A stretch of 61,501 nucleotides of DNA. Origin: Candidatus Cloacimonadota bacterium. GTDB taxonomy: Bacteria > Cloacimonadota > Cloacimonadia > Cloacimonadales > TCS61. Where the stretch lies: assembly GCA_030445745.1 (NCBI GenBank), contig JASUTE010000009.1, positions 1-61,501 on the forward strand, given 5' to 3'. Positions within the stretch are counted from its first letter, which is position 1. The number at the start of each line of letters is the position of its first letter. The position numbers and the translations under genes are program-made. Shown here piece by piece: positions 9,125-18,004 of this stretch. The notes under the pieces were generated by a model. The model had not been told where the DNA came from and ran no database searches. It worked only from the letters and a program-made list of their open reading frames with translations.

Positions 9125-9492
9125 TACTTAACTCCTTTATCTTGATTTATGGTTTCAATTTTTTTTGTGGCGTCTGCTATTTTCTCCCAATTACCTTCCC
9201 ACTTATTATAAAGAATTTTTGAACCTAACTCTAAAATTTCTTTTAATTTGGGTTCTTTTAAAGAGTAATATACTTTACGCCATTTTTGCTCTTTTACAAG
9301 GTAAGCCCCCTCATATAAAATTTTAAGATGGGCAGAAAGAGTATTTTGTGGTATATTAAGTTTCTCAGCAATTTCGGTAACTGTTAAAGAGTCATTTTCC
9401 ATAAGAATATAGATGATTTTGATGCGAATCTGATTTGAAATTACATTGAATAACTTCGATAATTTCGAAATCACAAATTCATCAAGCATCAT
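9124..9492 (-). CDS. ArsR-family winged-helix repressor heading the phosphate operon
   Basis: The 122-residue protein has an ArsR/SmtB winged helix. A helix with SNQIRIKIIYIL leads to the recognition region (VTEIAEKLNIPQNTLSAHLKIL), and a wing with KVYYSL follows. It contains no cysteine, so the classic thiol arsenic or metal sites of ArsR, SmtB and CadC are absent; the signal must be something else or a partner. It is the first gene of the minus-strand run and sits directly downstream of an inverted repeat (9505-9530). This suggests autoregulation and control of the whole operon. The start follows AGGAGG with a second in-frame Met next to it. Confidence 0.85.
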   Translation of the reverse strand: MMLDEFVISKLSKLFNVISNQIRIKIIYILMENDSLTVTEIAEKLNIPQNTLSAHLKILYEGAYLVKEQKWRKVYYSLKEPKLKEILELGSKILYNKWEGNWEKIADATKKIETINQDKGVK

Positions 9493-9504
9493 ATCCTCCT
9501 TATT

Positions 9505-9530
9505 ATCATATTACAATTTTCTGATATGAT
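9505..9530. promoter_or_regulatory. Putative ArsR operator
   Basis: ATCATAT (9505-9511) and ATATGAT (9524-9530) form a perfect 7-base inverted repeat with a 12-base spacer. It lies between the TTGACG box and the arsR start, where bound repressor would block transcription. Dyads of this size are typical for ArsR-family dimers. Confidence 0.5.
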
Positions 9531-9539
9531 GATATGAGG

Positions 9540-9545
9540 CGTCAA
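9540..9545 (-). promoter_or_regulatory. -35-like TTGACG box for the phosphate operon
   Basis: On the minus strand TTGACG ends 47 bases before the arsR ATG. No clear TATAAT follows at 16-18 bases. The same box-to-start distance recurs at other genes in the window. Confidence 0.45.
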
Positions 9546-9632
9546 GTATTTTTTGCTTTCTGACAAAAAATGTACGTTAATATAAAAAAAAGAGTGGTAA
9601 ATAGATGTTCTGCTAACTAAGTTTCAAACGTT

Positions 9633-12161
9633 TCAAACGACAATGGTGAATTTCACTCCGTCACCAATATTCTGAACTGCTATTTTCCCATTCATATTAT
9701 CTTCAATAATTGTTTTTGACATATACAGGCCAATGCCTGTGCCTTTACCTTGTTCTTTAGTAGAAAAATAGGGATCGAAGATTTTATCAATGATATTTGC
9801 AGGAATACCACCACCATTATCTTCTATGCTTACCACACTCTGTCCTTTTTCATTAATATTGGCAACTATATTTATCTTTCCAGGATTTATTTTGTTTTCC
9901 ACAATTGCATCTTTGGAATTATTCAAAATATTTAGAACAGTTTGTGAATACTCGTTTGGAAAGCCATTTATCGTGCTGTCTTGCTTTACTACTAAGTTTA
10001 TTTTTATATTGTGAAAGCTAAAGCTTTTTTCCACAAAATTTATAGTATCTTCCAATACTTTTTGCACACTGAAATCTTTCTTTTCCTTATTTGGTTTAAA
10101 GAAATTCCTGAAATCGTCGATAGTGCGCGACATATAGCTAAGTTGTTTCATAGTTTTTTCTACTGAACTATGCAAATATTCCTCTGTAAGTTCATCATAC
10201 TCATAGGCATCTTCGATATCTTGCACAATAGCTGCTACTGCACTAAGAGGCTGCCGCCATTGGTGAGCTATATTGCCAATCATTTCTCCCATAGCTGCTT
10301 GGCGTGATTGCTTAATAAGCAGGTGATCTTTGTTTCGTAGTTCCTGAACAGCAGCATTTACCTGTTTTTGCAAGTTTTCCTTAAGTTTATGTAGCTCTTT
10401 GTTTGTGGCCCGAAGCTGTTGTTCGCGTCTTTTTCTATCTTCGATATTATGAAGCACGGAAAGAATTCTTTTTTCCCCACTGGCAGTTTGGAAGGAGCCG
10501 GTGGTTACTTCCACAGCAATTCTTTTGCCTTTACGAGTCAATATTTCTGTTTCAAAGGTTTCACTTAAATCGGTAAAAGAGGCTGAATAAATTTTCCTGA
10601 TTCCTTTGGCTTGTATATCTTCTGGTTGAAATTCATAGCTGTGCTTAGTGATTAGTTCTTCATAAGGATAATCGAAAAGCTCGCAAGCAGCAGCATTGGC
10701 GTCCAATATTTCTTCTTCGGCATTCTCCAATATTATGGCGTCTCGAATCTCCTGATACAACATACGATAACGAACCTCGCTTTCCTTAATGCGGAGTTCA
10801 TTCCTTTTTGCTTTGGTTATATCTTCTGTTATTATTACAATGCTATCCACATTCTCCGATTCATCATTGATTGAATAGAACCGCTGAGATATCCAAGCAG
10901 CAGTAGCTCTTTTATTATTACGGATGTCAATTTCAGGTATCAGTAATTCACCACCAGTTTCATAGATCTTTTTTATTTTGTCTTTGTATTTTCCCAAATA
11001 ATTATCGCTGGCATCGAACTGAAGTTTTTGTCTTTTTTGGAATTGATGCTTAAATTCTTTGTCGGGAATACCCCAGATCTTTTTCCAAGCCTGATTTGCT
11101 AGTAATAAAGTTCCTGTTTTATCGCGTACAGAAATACCCAATGGAGATTGTTCAACCAAAGCATTTAGTAGTTTTAAACTGTGGCTTAAAGCTTCCTGTG
11201 CTTGTTTTCTCTCTGCAATCTCACTCTTCAAAAAGGTGTTAGCTTTACTTATTTCCAAAGTTCTGGCATGTACCTGTTTGCTTAATCTTCTATTCAAAAT
11301 AGCAAAAATTATAAGAGCTAAAATGATAATACTGATAAGAATAGTAATTAGCCGCCAATAAATAGAAAAAAAGTTTCCAGTCGTACTAATTATAGTACCC
11401 AGCCATTTTTGTTGCAGTTTATCGAAATATCCACTCCGCTGAGCACTTCTAATACCTTTATTCATTATTGAAATCAATGTTGTATTACCTTCCCAGCTTC
11501 CCAGGCAATCATCTGCTACATAAAGAGGTTTGCCAACCTTTTTTATCTTATCGGAGAGCTTTTTCTGATATAGATGATAAAAAATAACTGGTTCATCTCC
11601 CACTAATGCATCTGCTCGCTTCTGTGCTAATAAATCTACTGCTTCGGAATAATCTTTGGCAAACACCGCCTGAAAATCAAAGTTTTGTTGAATTAAATAA
11701 TCAACTGCGTAATCGCCGCGTTGCAAGGCAATGCGTTTGTTTTCTAAATGCGATATATTTTGAATATCTGTTCTGTCAGCTGGAATAAAAATATTGGCTG
11801 GAATTTGGTAAATAGGCAAGGTAAAGTCGAAAATCCGGTCTCGTTTTTTACTATAAAAAAAAGTTGAAATTAAGTCGAGTTCATGTTTATGAACTTTTTT
11901 TTGGGCTCCATCTATAGTTACTTTACTAAAGTGTACCCTAAAATTATATTGTGTAGAGATCCAATTAATAAGATCGATAGTAAGCCCGTGAAATTGGTTA
12001 GTTTCATCTGCATATTCAAAAGGCGGATAATTGGTAATGGCAAATTTTATTATGGGATTTTCTTGTAGGAACTGTTTTTCTTCCGAATTCAGCTCTATCT
12101 GTGCATAAGCGCTAAATGTAATTATTATTACTACAATACTGAGTAAAAATCTTTTCCCCAT
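9633..12161 (-). CDS. Orphan sensor histidine kinase with periplasmic binding-protein sensor and two PAS domains
   Basis: The 842-residue protein is organised as follows. A signal peptide (1-20) leads into a periplasmic SBP_bac_3-like domain (about 30-250). One membrane segment follows (about 265-290). Two PAS domains come next (about 335-450 and 465-575), then a coiled coil and a HisKA of the AHQWRQPL type with the phospho-accepting His near 633. The ATPase domain has N-box LNILNNSKDA, DNGGGIP and GTGIGLYMSK. Ligand binding outside would control autophosphorylation. No receiver domain or response-regulator gene lies nearby, so its partner is elsewhere. It is transcribed alone, with its own TTGACG box 43 bases upstream. 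The ligand may be an amino acid or similar small polar solute, inferred from the sensor family. Confidence 0.92.
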   Translation of the reverse strand: MGKRFLLSIVVIIITFSAYAQIELNSEEKQFLQENPIIKFAITNYPPFEYADETNQFHGLTIDLINWISTQYNFRVHFSKVTIDGAQKKVHKHELDLISTFFYSKKRDRIFDFTLPIYQIPANIFIPADRTDIQNISHLENKRIALQRGDYAVDYLIQQNFDFQAVFAKDYSEAVDLLAQKRADALVGDEPVIFYHLYQKKLSDKIKKVGKPLYVADDCLGSWEGNTTLISIMNKGIRSAQRSGYFDKLQQKWLGTIISTTGNFFSIYWRLITILISIIILALIIFAILNRRLSKQVHARTLEISKANTFLKSEIAERKQAQEALSHSLKLLNALVEQSPLGISVRDKTGTLLLANQAWKKIWGIPDKEFKHQFQKRQKLQFDASDNYLGKYKDKIKKIYETGGELLIPEIDIRNNKRATAAWISQRFYSINDESENVDSIVIITEDITKAKRNELRIKESEVRYRMLYQEIRDAIILENAEEEILDANAAACELFDYPYEELITKHSYEFQPEDIQAKGIRKIYSASFTDLSETFETEILTRKGKRIAVEVTTGSFQTASGEKRILSVLHNIEDRKRREQQLRATNKELHKLKENLQKQVNAAVQELRNKDHLLIKQSRQAAMGEMIGNIAHQWRQPLSAVAAIVQDIEDAYEYDELTEEYLHSSVEKTMKQLSYMSRTIDDFRNFFKPNKEKKDFSVQKVLEDTINFVEKSFSFHNIKINLVVKQDSTINGFPNEYSQTVLNILNNSKDAIVENKINPGKINIVANINEKGQSVVSIEDNGGGIPANIIDKIFDPYFSTKEQGKGTGIGLYMSKTIIEDNMNGKIAVQNIGDGVKFTIVV

Positions 12162-12204
12162 ATTATCTCCATTCCTTACAAAACAAATGTTAGGTGTGTT
12201 ATTA

Positions 12205-12210
12205 CGTCAA
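12205..12210 (-). promoter_or_regulatory. -35-like TTGACG box for the sensor kinase
   Basis: TTGACG on the minus strand ends 43 bases before the kinase ATG. An ATTTG follows about 17 bases downstream, and no TATAAT is seen. Confidence 0.4.
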
Positions 12211-12370
12211 TATTTTTAAACAAAAAAAATAAATAAGATGATGCTAACAAGTTAATCTAGTTCAAGAAAGTGTGTAAATTCCTCATAAAGGATTTAAGTA
12301 CTTTTCAGTTTTATCTCCTTTTCACTTTTTTTCTTATTATCATAGTATGCTTCCCTATTCTAAATATTTT

Positions 12371-12548
12371 CTACCGGTTATCCATTTTCATGATGTTATG
12401 TAGCAAAGCTCCAATTAATCTTAGCACAGAAGCTTCGTTCGGAAATATTCTTATTACTTTTTCCCTCCTTCTGATCTCTTCATTTAAACGTTCAATGCTA
12501 TTAGTTATTCGCAAGCTTCTCCGATAGTTTAAGGGAAGCTTCGCACCA
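12371..12548 (-). pseudogene. Remnant of an IS256 (Mutator)-family transposase C-terminus
   Basis: On the minus strand an open stretch ends in TAG at 12371 and encodes the conserved IS256-family C-terminal block: RRSLRITNSIERLNEEI, then RREKVIRIFPNEASVLRLI and a final helix. The TNSIERLN and IFPNEAS motifs are diagnostic. An in-frame stop lies just upstream and nothing transposase-like precedes it, so only about 55-60 residues of a protein of about 400 remain. No terminal inverted repeats were recognised. The flanking bases 12162-12370 hold only the kinase promoter box, and 12549-12808 shows nothing else. Confidence 0.75.
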
Positions 12549-12808
12549 GTTTAGTGGTGTGGCTCTTTTGGGGGAAATATAGCTGCTGATATAATTTATT
12601 CTAAAATCCATAAAACTGAAATTAACAGCATAAATCTGTGCTCTGTTTTAAGCAAAACCAGGTTAAACTTTGCTTTAATTTAATCACCTGTCCTCACAAC
12701 ATTTTTGAAAAAGATTAATTTTATTATTTCTGTCAAATAAAATTATTTTATTTCTATTGGGGAAATAGGACTTCCTTTATGAGATTTTTTAAATCGGGAA
12801 TTAAGGTA

Positions 12809-14161
12809 TTACTTTCCTACACAGAAATTTCTGAAAATGTTATTTAAAATGTCATCGTTAGTTATTTTGCCAATAATTTCTTCCAAGGCAATGCTGGCTT
12901 CTTTCAGATCGAAAGCTGTAAATTCGGCTCCCATATTTTGTTGGAAAGAGTCTATTGCTTTTTTCATAGCAGTAGCTGCCTTGTTGGCGGCTGCTATTTG
13001 GCGGGTATTGTTCAACAAGCCAGCATCTAGTTGAGCCGGTGTAATTTCTATTTCATCCAAAATAGCTTTTTTTATTTTTTGCAGACCGTTTTCTTTAATA
13101 GCAGAGCATTCTATATATCCCTTTTTCCTAAAATTTTCTTTAATTGAATCATCCAAAATATCGCTTTTATTCAGAACTTTAAGAATATGGCGAGGAGATA
13201 TGATTTTTTCTAGTTTTTGTAGCTCTGCTTTGTTTTCCTGGCCATCGATTATAAAAAGGACTTTATGGCTATTGCGAATAATTTGGTAAGAACGTTCTAT
13301 TCCGGCTTTTTCTGCTATGTTGTTTGTTTTTCTCAATCCAGCCGTATCATAGATTTTGATAAGATAACCTTGTAGAGAAATGGCTTCTTCCAGATAATCT
13401 CGCGTAGTGCCAGGTATTGGAGTTACTATTGCCCGCTCGCTTTCTAAAAAAGAATTAAAAATGCTAGATTTACCAACATTCGGTGCACCCACCAGGCAGA
13501 TGCGATAACCGTCCTTCAGTATAATCCCTTCTTCGCCAGTTTGAACCAGCTCTAGCAGGTTTTCATGCAGTTGCTGCATCTTTTTCAGGAAACTTTCCCG
13601 CTCCAGTTCTTCTATCCCTTGTTCCTGAAAATCTATTTCCAACTCTAGCTTAGTGCGCAGTGCTGTTAATTCCTTTAAAAAAATAGCAATTTTATTATGA
13701 AGCTTACCTTCCAGTTGCTGTAAAGCCGCTAAATGAGAGTATTTGGTTTTGGCATTAAGCAAATCGCCGACAGCTTCAGCTTGGGTTAATCCCATCTTAT
13801 CGTTTAAAAATGCACGCTTAGTAAATTCCCCTGGTTCTGCTAAACGACTTCTTTGCAAAAGTAGCTCTAATATTCTATGAGCAATGAAATTGTTGCCATG
13901 ACAAGATATCTCTACCACATCCTCGCCAGTGTAGCTGTGGGGAGCTCGGAAAATAGTCAACACCACCTCATCGATAATTTGATTATCTGCAACGATCTTG
14001 CCAAAAGTGGCTTTGTGACTGGGAAGGCTACTTATGTTTTTATCTTTAAAATATGGTTTTACAACTTCAATCGCCTTGGAACCACTTACGCGTAATACAG
14101 CAATACCCCCAATTCCGGTTGGTGTGGAGATAGCAGCTATGGTGTCAGTCTTGTATTTCAT
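12809..14161 (-). CDS. mnmE: tRNA modification GTPase MnmE
   Basis: The 450-residue protein has the MnmE layout. An N-terminal folate-binding domain ([11 protein letters not shown] start, HGNNF) comes first, then a helical domain interrupted by a G domain. The G domain has Walker [10 protein letters not shown] near residue 225, a TTRDYLEE switch and DTAGLRKT. The protein ends in the universal FCVGK, whose Cys acts in the modification reaction. With MnmG it makes 5-carboxymethylaminomethyl- or taurinomethyl-type uridine at tRNA wobble position 34. Its start overlaps the 3' end of dxs by 17 bases, so the genes are translationally coupled at the end of the queD-engB-dxs-mnmE operon. Confidence 0.97.
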   Translation of the reverse strand: MKYKTDTIAAISTPTGIGGIAVLRVSGSKAIEVVKPYFKDKNISSLPSHKATFGKIVADNQIIDEVVLTIFRAPHSYTGEDVVEISCHGNNFIAHRILELLLQRSRLAEPGEFTKRAFLNDKMGLTQAEAVGDLLNAKTKYSHLAALQQLEGKLHNKIAIFLKELTALRTKLELEIDFQEQGIEELERESFLKKMQQLHENLLELVQTGEEGIILKDGYRICLVGAPNVGKSSIFNSFLESERAIVTPIPGTTRDYLEEAISLQGYLIKIYDTAGLRKTNNIAEKAGIERSYQIIRNSHKVLFIIDGQENKAELQKLEKIISPRHILKVLNKSDILDDSIKENFRKKGYIECSAIKENGLQKIKKAILDEIEITPAQLDAGLLNNTRQIAAANKAATAMKKAIDSFQQNMGAEFTAFDLKEASIALEEIIGKITNDDILNNIFRNFCVGK

Positions 14162-16013
14162 TTAAAATTTGTTTGATTTGTTGATATATTTTGGGTGAAG
14201 TAAAGCCATAAGCTTCTTTCAGCTTAGCCGTACTGCCATGTGGTATGAATTTATCTGGTAAGCCGAAACTGTGAACTTTTACTTTTTGCCTAGCAAAGTA
14301 GGAAGCTACACTGCTTCCCAAGCCGCCGATAAGGCTGTTTTCTTCCAAAGTAAATATGTATTTATAATTATTTAAACTTTCCAAAAGCTGTTTATCAAGT
14401 GGTTTCAAAAAACGCATATTTATCACGGTGGGGGTTATTTTCGGAAAATCTTTTTGTAGCATTTCTGTTATTTCTAAAGCGTTTTGGCAAGTTGTCCCAG
14501 CAGCTAAAATAGCAAACTGCTCACCTTTTTGAATGACTTCTGCTTTTCCTAATTTTAGCTGTGTTTGTGGTAGCTCTAAGTTTACTGCTTTACCGCGGGG
14601 ATAGCGAATAGCAATAGGTCCATCTTGGTAATTTGCGGCAAATTCCAGCATCTGGATGAGTTCAGCAGCATCTTTAGGCATCATAATGGTCATATTGGGA
14701 ATAAAATTTAAATAGGAAAGGTCGAAAGCTCCATGATGTGTAGCTCCATCTTCGCCTACAATACCGGCTCTGTCCAAACACATCACAATTGGAAGCTTTT
14801 GCAAGGCGATATCGTGAATTACCTGATCTAAGGCGCGTTGCATGAAAGTAGAGTAAACAGCTACGAAAGGCTTTATTCCCTCGGTAGCTAAGCCGCCAGC
14901 AAAAGTTACTGAATGCTGTTCGGCAATTCCTACATCAAAAAATCTATCTGGGAATTTTTGAGCAAATTCAGTTAACCCAGTTCCATCGGTCATAGCTCCT
15001 GTTATGCCCACTATTTTATTATTTTCTTCGGCCAGTTTACACAAGGTATCACCGAATACTTTAGAATAGGAAATCCCCTTTTTTTTCACACATTTACCAG
15101 TTCTAATCTCATAGGGGCCTAAACCGTGAAAATTGGATGCATTTTTTTCTGCAAAATCGTAGCCCTTGCCTTTTTGGGTAACCACATGAATAAAAACTGG
15201 TCCAGTAAGATTGGTTTTAACTTTGTTAAAAATTCTAACCATGCGCGGGATATCATGGCCATCAATGGGACCTAAATATTTAAAACCAAGGTCTTCAAAA
15301 ATAATATTGGGTGCTAAGGTATTAATTATATTTTCCTCAAATTTTCGAGCACTTAATATAATTCTTCTTTTCACACGTGCTGGTGTATGTTGTACAAAAT
15401 CCCACACAAGATTACGTAAAGTGTTGTAGGAACGACTTACCAAAATGTTGGTAAGGTAGTTTTGCAGCGCACCCACGTTTTTGGAAATAGACATATTATT
15501 GTCGTTTAATATCACAACAAGATCTTTTTGCAAATTGCCAGCATGATTTAAAGCCTCGAATGCCATACCACCAGTGAGAGCGCCATCGCCAATAATAGCG
15601 ATAGTTTTTTCAGGATTTTTATTTATCTCTTTGGCAACTGTAATACCTAAAGCAGCTGAGATAGAAGTGCTGCTGTGGCCAACACCGAAAGCGTCGTATT
15701 TACTTTCTGAGCGATTGTTGAAACCACTTATTCCGCCGAACTGTCTTAGGGTGTCGAAACGGTCGTTACGCTCGGTAAGGATTTTGTAACTGTAAGATTG
15801 ATGTCCCACATCCCACACAATTCGTTCTTTAAGGGGATCGAAAACCTTGAGCAAGGCCACGGTAAGATCTGTGGCTCCTAAACTTGGGGCTACATGACCT
15901 CCTACTTTCGAGGTTACTTCAATAATACGTTTTCGCAGTTCTGCTGCTAATTTATTAAGTTCTGAAATAGATAATTTTTTTACATCCTGCGGATTTTTTA
16001 CTTTCTCTAACAT
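14145..16013 (-). CDS. dxs: 1-deoxy-D-xylulose-5-phosphate synthase
   Basis: The 622-residue protein is full length for Dxs. It shows the thiamine-diphosphate motif GDGALTGGMAFEALN with NDNNMSI, the entry segment WDVGHQSY, the transketolase pyrimidine domain (GIAEQHSVTFAGGLA), DRAGIVGEDGATHHGAFD and a C-terminal transketolase domain. It condenses pyruvate and glyceraldehyde 3-phosphate to start the MEP isoprenoid pathway, and the product also feeds thiamine and pyridoxal synthesis. It follows engB by 26 bases and overlaps mnmE at its 3' end. Confidence 0.97.
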   Translation of the reverse strand: MLEKVKNPQDVKKLSISELNKLAAELRKRIIEVTSKVGGHVAPSLGATDLTVALLKVFDPLKERIVWDVGHQSYSYKILTERNDRFDTLRQFGGISGFNNRSESKYDAFGVGHSSTSISAALGITVAKEINKNPEKTIAIIGDGALTGGMAFEALNHAGNLQKDLVVILNDNNMSISKNVGALQNYLTNILVSRSYNTLRNLVWDFVQHTPARVKRRIILSARKFEENIINTLAPNIIFEDLGFKYLGPIDGHDIPRMVRIFNKVKTNLTGPVFIHVVTQKGKGYDFAEKNASNFHGLGPYEIRTGKCVKKKGISYSKVFGDTLCKLAEENNKIVGITGAMTDGTGLTEFAQKFPDRFFDVGIAEQHSVTFAGGLATEGIKPFVAVYSTFMQRALDQVIHDIALQKLPIVMCLDRAGIVGEDGATHHGAFDLSYLNFIPNMTIMMPKDAAELIQMLEFAANYQDGPIAIRYPRGKAVNLELPQTQLKLGKAEVIQKGEQFAILAAGTTCQNALEITEMLQKDFPKITPTVINMRFLKPLDKQLLESLNNYKYIFTLEENSLIGGLGSSVASYFARQKVKVHSFGLPDKFIPHGSTAKLKEAYGFTSPKIYQQIKQILNEIQD

Positions 16014-16039
16014 AAATTACCTCACATGAATTAGGAAAT

Positions 16040-16669
16040 TCATAACTCTATCCTGGTGTCAAACAAATATTTTTCCAATATTGTGAGCAGATTCGATAAA
16101 CCTATTTTTTTTGTAGCTGAAAAGGGTAATATATAAGAAGCTGGTAATTGTAAACCAGAGGCTATATTTCTAATAGCTTTATCTCTTTTGGTTTTGGCAA
16201 TTTTATCTGCTTTGGTAGCAACTATCAGAAAACTCTGACCAGTTTGACGTAACATTTCCAGCATCATCATATCTTTAGGATCGGCTTTATGGCGAATATC
16301 AACTAAGATAACTACCAGACCCAAATTCAAGCGGTTTGTGAAATACTGCCGCATCATTTCATGCCAGCTATCACGTTCTTTTTTACTCACTTTGGCATAA
16401 CCATAACCGGGTAAATCAGCTAACATAAAGTAACCTTGCTGTTGTATTTGTTTTTGGCAAAAACGTACGCGGAAAAAATTGAGTAATCTGGTTTTACCCG
16501 GCGTGTTGCTTACTTTAGCGATAGCTTTCCTATTTAGAAGTGTATTTATCATGGAAGATTTTCCCACATTAGATTTTCCGGCAAAAGCAATTTCTACATA
16601 GGGTGTGGCCGGGTATTGTTGGGGATTAACGGCGCTTTTAACAAATTCGGAATTTAATATCTCAAGCAT
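16040..16669 (-). CDS. engB: Ribosome-assembly GTPase EngB (YsxC/YihA)
   Basis: The start is set at the ATG ending at 16669, which overlaps the queD stop by eight bases (ATGCTTGA) and gives the usual short N-terminus (MLEILNSEFVKSA). A longer frame to 16738 would run inside queD. The 209-residue protein has G1 FAGKSNVGKSS, a switch TPGKTRLLNFF, G3 DLPGYGYA and G4 ATKADK. EngB acts late in assembly of the large ribosomal subunit. Coupling to queD is suggested by the overlap. Confidence 0.93.
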   Translation of the reverse strand: MLEILNSEFVKSAVNPQQYPATPYVEIAFAGKSNVGKSSMINTLLNRKAIAKVSNTPGKTRLLNFFRVRFCQKQIQQQGYFMLADLPGYGYAKVSKKERDSWHEMMRQYFTNRLNLGLVVILVDIRHKADPKDMMMLEMLRQTGQSFLIVATKADKIAKTKRDKAIRNIASGLQLPASYILPFSATKKIGLSNLLTILEKYLFDTRIEL

Positions 16670-17036
16670 TTTCGAAATAGGTAATCGACGATTTTTCTGA
16701 TTCCCACACTTCAACATCGGCAACACAGCAATTATCATTATTCAAAGTTTTACTAATTTCTTTGTAAATAAATTTGGAGATATTTTCGGAAGTGGGATTG
16801 GTTTTATTAAAGTATTCTAATTCGTTCAGCATGGTATGATCTAATTTATTCATTATTTTGGCTAACTCGGCTTTTACAATGCCAAAGTCAATGGTAAGGC
16901 CAATTTCATCGGAATTTTTACACAAAATTCCTATCCGCACCTTCCAATTATGACCATGAATATTTCGACAGGGCCCATTGTATCCTACCAGTTTATGAGC
17001 TGCAGAAAAGTGGGAAGTTACATTCAATTTATACAT
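16662..17036 (-). CDS. queD: 6-carboxy-5,6,7,8-tetrahydropterin synthase family (QueD/PTPS)
   Basis: The 124-residue protein belongs to the 6-pyruvoyl-tetrahydropterin synthase family. It has the first zinc His in FSAAHKL, the paired zinc histidines in NIHGHNW, a DFGIVK strand, LDHTMLNE and the C-terminal E of EVWESE. QueD converts 7,8-dihydroneopterin triphosphate to carboxytetrahydropterin for queuosine; PTPS paralogues serve folate or biopterin. No other que gene is nearby, so the exact product is not certain. It is first in the operon, behind a TTTACA-17-TAATTA promoter candidate and a GGAGG site. Confidence 0.85.
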   Translation of the reverse strand: MYKLNVTSHFSAAHKLVGYNGPCRNIHGHNWKVRIGILCKNSDEIGLTIDFGIVKAELAKIMNKLDHTMLNELEYFNKTNPTSENISKFIYKEISKTLNNDNCCVADVEVWESEKSSITYFENA

Positions 17037-17061
17037 TTTTCCTCCAGATACACTATAAATC

Positions 17062-17090
17062 TAATTATTTTATCCTTTAAATATTGTAAA
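17062..17090 (-). promoter_or_regulatory. Promoter candidate for queD-engB-dxs-mnmE
   Basis: On the minus strand TTTACA (17085-17090) and TAATTA (17062-17067) are 17 bases apart, and the leader to the queD ATG is about 25 bases. This is the most sigma70-like spacing in the window. Confidence 0.45.
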
Positions 17091-17103
17091 GAACTTTAAA
17101 TAA

Positions 17104-17109
17104 TTGACA
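17104..17109 (+). promoter_or_regulatory. -35-like TTGACA box for the zinc-ribbon membrane protein
   Basis: TTGACA ends 46 bases before the ATG at 17156. No TATAAT follows; AATTTT starts at 17 bases. Confidence 0.4.
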
Positions 17110-17155
17110 AAAAAGAGGGATGCAGAATTTTCACCAAAAATAATTAGGAAAAATT

Positions 17156-17947
17156 ATGCGATGTAAAGGAAGGATTAAAGTTAAAGGGCCAGACGGGAAA
17201 AAAAGAAATAAGCTCTGTAATAATAAGCTGGATAGACATGCAATATTTTGTCCAGTTTGTGGTGAGCCTACAGGTGCTTTGAAAAACGAGCTTTCTGCCC
17301 GCAAAAATTGGCAGCAAAGCTGGCAAAAAGTAAAGGCAAATTTAGCAAAATATTTGCCCTTTGCTATTTTTTTTATATTCACTGCAATATTAATAAATGC
17401 AGCAGCTCTATATGTAACCTGGGGAAATTACTGGTTGCTGAATTTGGCAATGTTATTCACAGTTCCGCTATTATTGATCCCGTTAGCTATAACTAATTAC
17501 GAGTTTACCATTGCCAACTATTTAAAGAAACTAAGGTTTTATCATCAGTACTGGTTGTTTGTGTTAATCAACATCGCCTATTTCTTTTTATTAAAGGTAA
17601 TATGCACTGGTTTTTTAATAAATGTAGCTATCGATGCAATTTTGCACATTGTACGCTTAATAATGGTGTTGTATTGGTTAGCAATTATATTGCCTGCCCC
17701 TGTTTTAATTGCAGCTAAGAAGATGAATGCGCTAAAAGCGATCAAAATTAGTTATATTGCTAGTGCTGAAACCCGTTGGCAGCAATTTTTCTTGGAAATT
17801 TTCATCATGATAGGGATTATAATTGGGGCCGCTTTAGCTGGTTTGGGTTTACTGGTTGCAATACCACTTATGTTCCACGTAATTATTCGCTATTACTGGG
17901 CTTTAAATGAGTTTGAACTGTTTACTCCGAAGCGAGATGAAAATTAA
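17156..17947 (+). CDS. Membrane protein with N-terminal zinc ribbon
   Basis: The 263-residue protein has four cysteines in a zinc-ribbon-like arrangement: C3 and C21 near the start and a C-P-V-C pair at about residues 36-39. A basic linker follows, then about five or six hydrophobic segments from residue 68 to 245. The last ones resemble a DUF975 or glycerophosphodiester-type membrane region, but no family could be fixed. Orientation is likely ribbon inside. It lies 57 bases upstream of the CNNM gene, which has its own promoter candidate. Function is unknown. Confidence 0.75.
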   Translation: MRCKGRIKVKGPDGKKRNKLCNNKLDRHAIFCPVCGEPTGALKNELSARKNWQQSWQKVKANLAKYLPFAIFFIFTAILINAAALYVTWGNYWLLNLAMLFTVPLLLIPLAITNYEFTIANYLKKLRFYHQYWLFVLINIAYFFLLKVICTGFLINVAIDAILHIVRLIMVLYWLAIILPAPVLIAAKKMNALKAIKISYIASAETRWQQFFLEIFIMIGIIIGAALAGLGLLVAIPLMFHVIIRYYWALNEFELFTPKRDEN

Positions 17948-17966
17948 AAACTGATAATTTCAGAAA

Positions 17967-17994
17967 ATATTTGCTAAAAATTTACAAAATATAA
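17967..17994 (+). promoter_or_regulatory. Promoter candidate close to the CNNM start codon
   Basis: TATTTG (17967-17972) and TATAAT (17989-17994) are 16 bases apart. The TATAAT ends only 10 bases before the ATG at 18005, and no Shine-Dalgarno is visible. If used, the transcript would be leaderless or nearly so. Confidence 0.4.
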
Positions 17995-18004
17995 TCTTAG
18001 TACT

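Noticed and set aside
12270-12527. 85-codon plus-strand frame
   Set aside because: It is the antisense of the IS256 transposase remnant.
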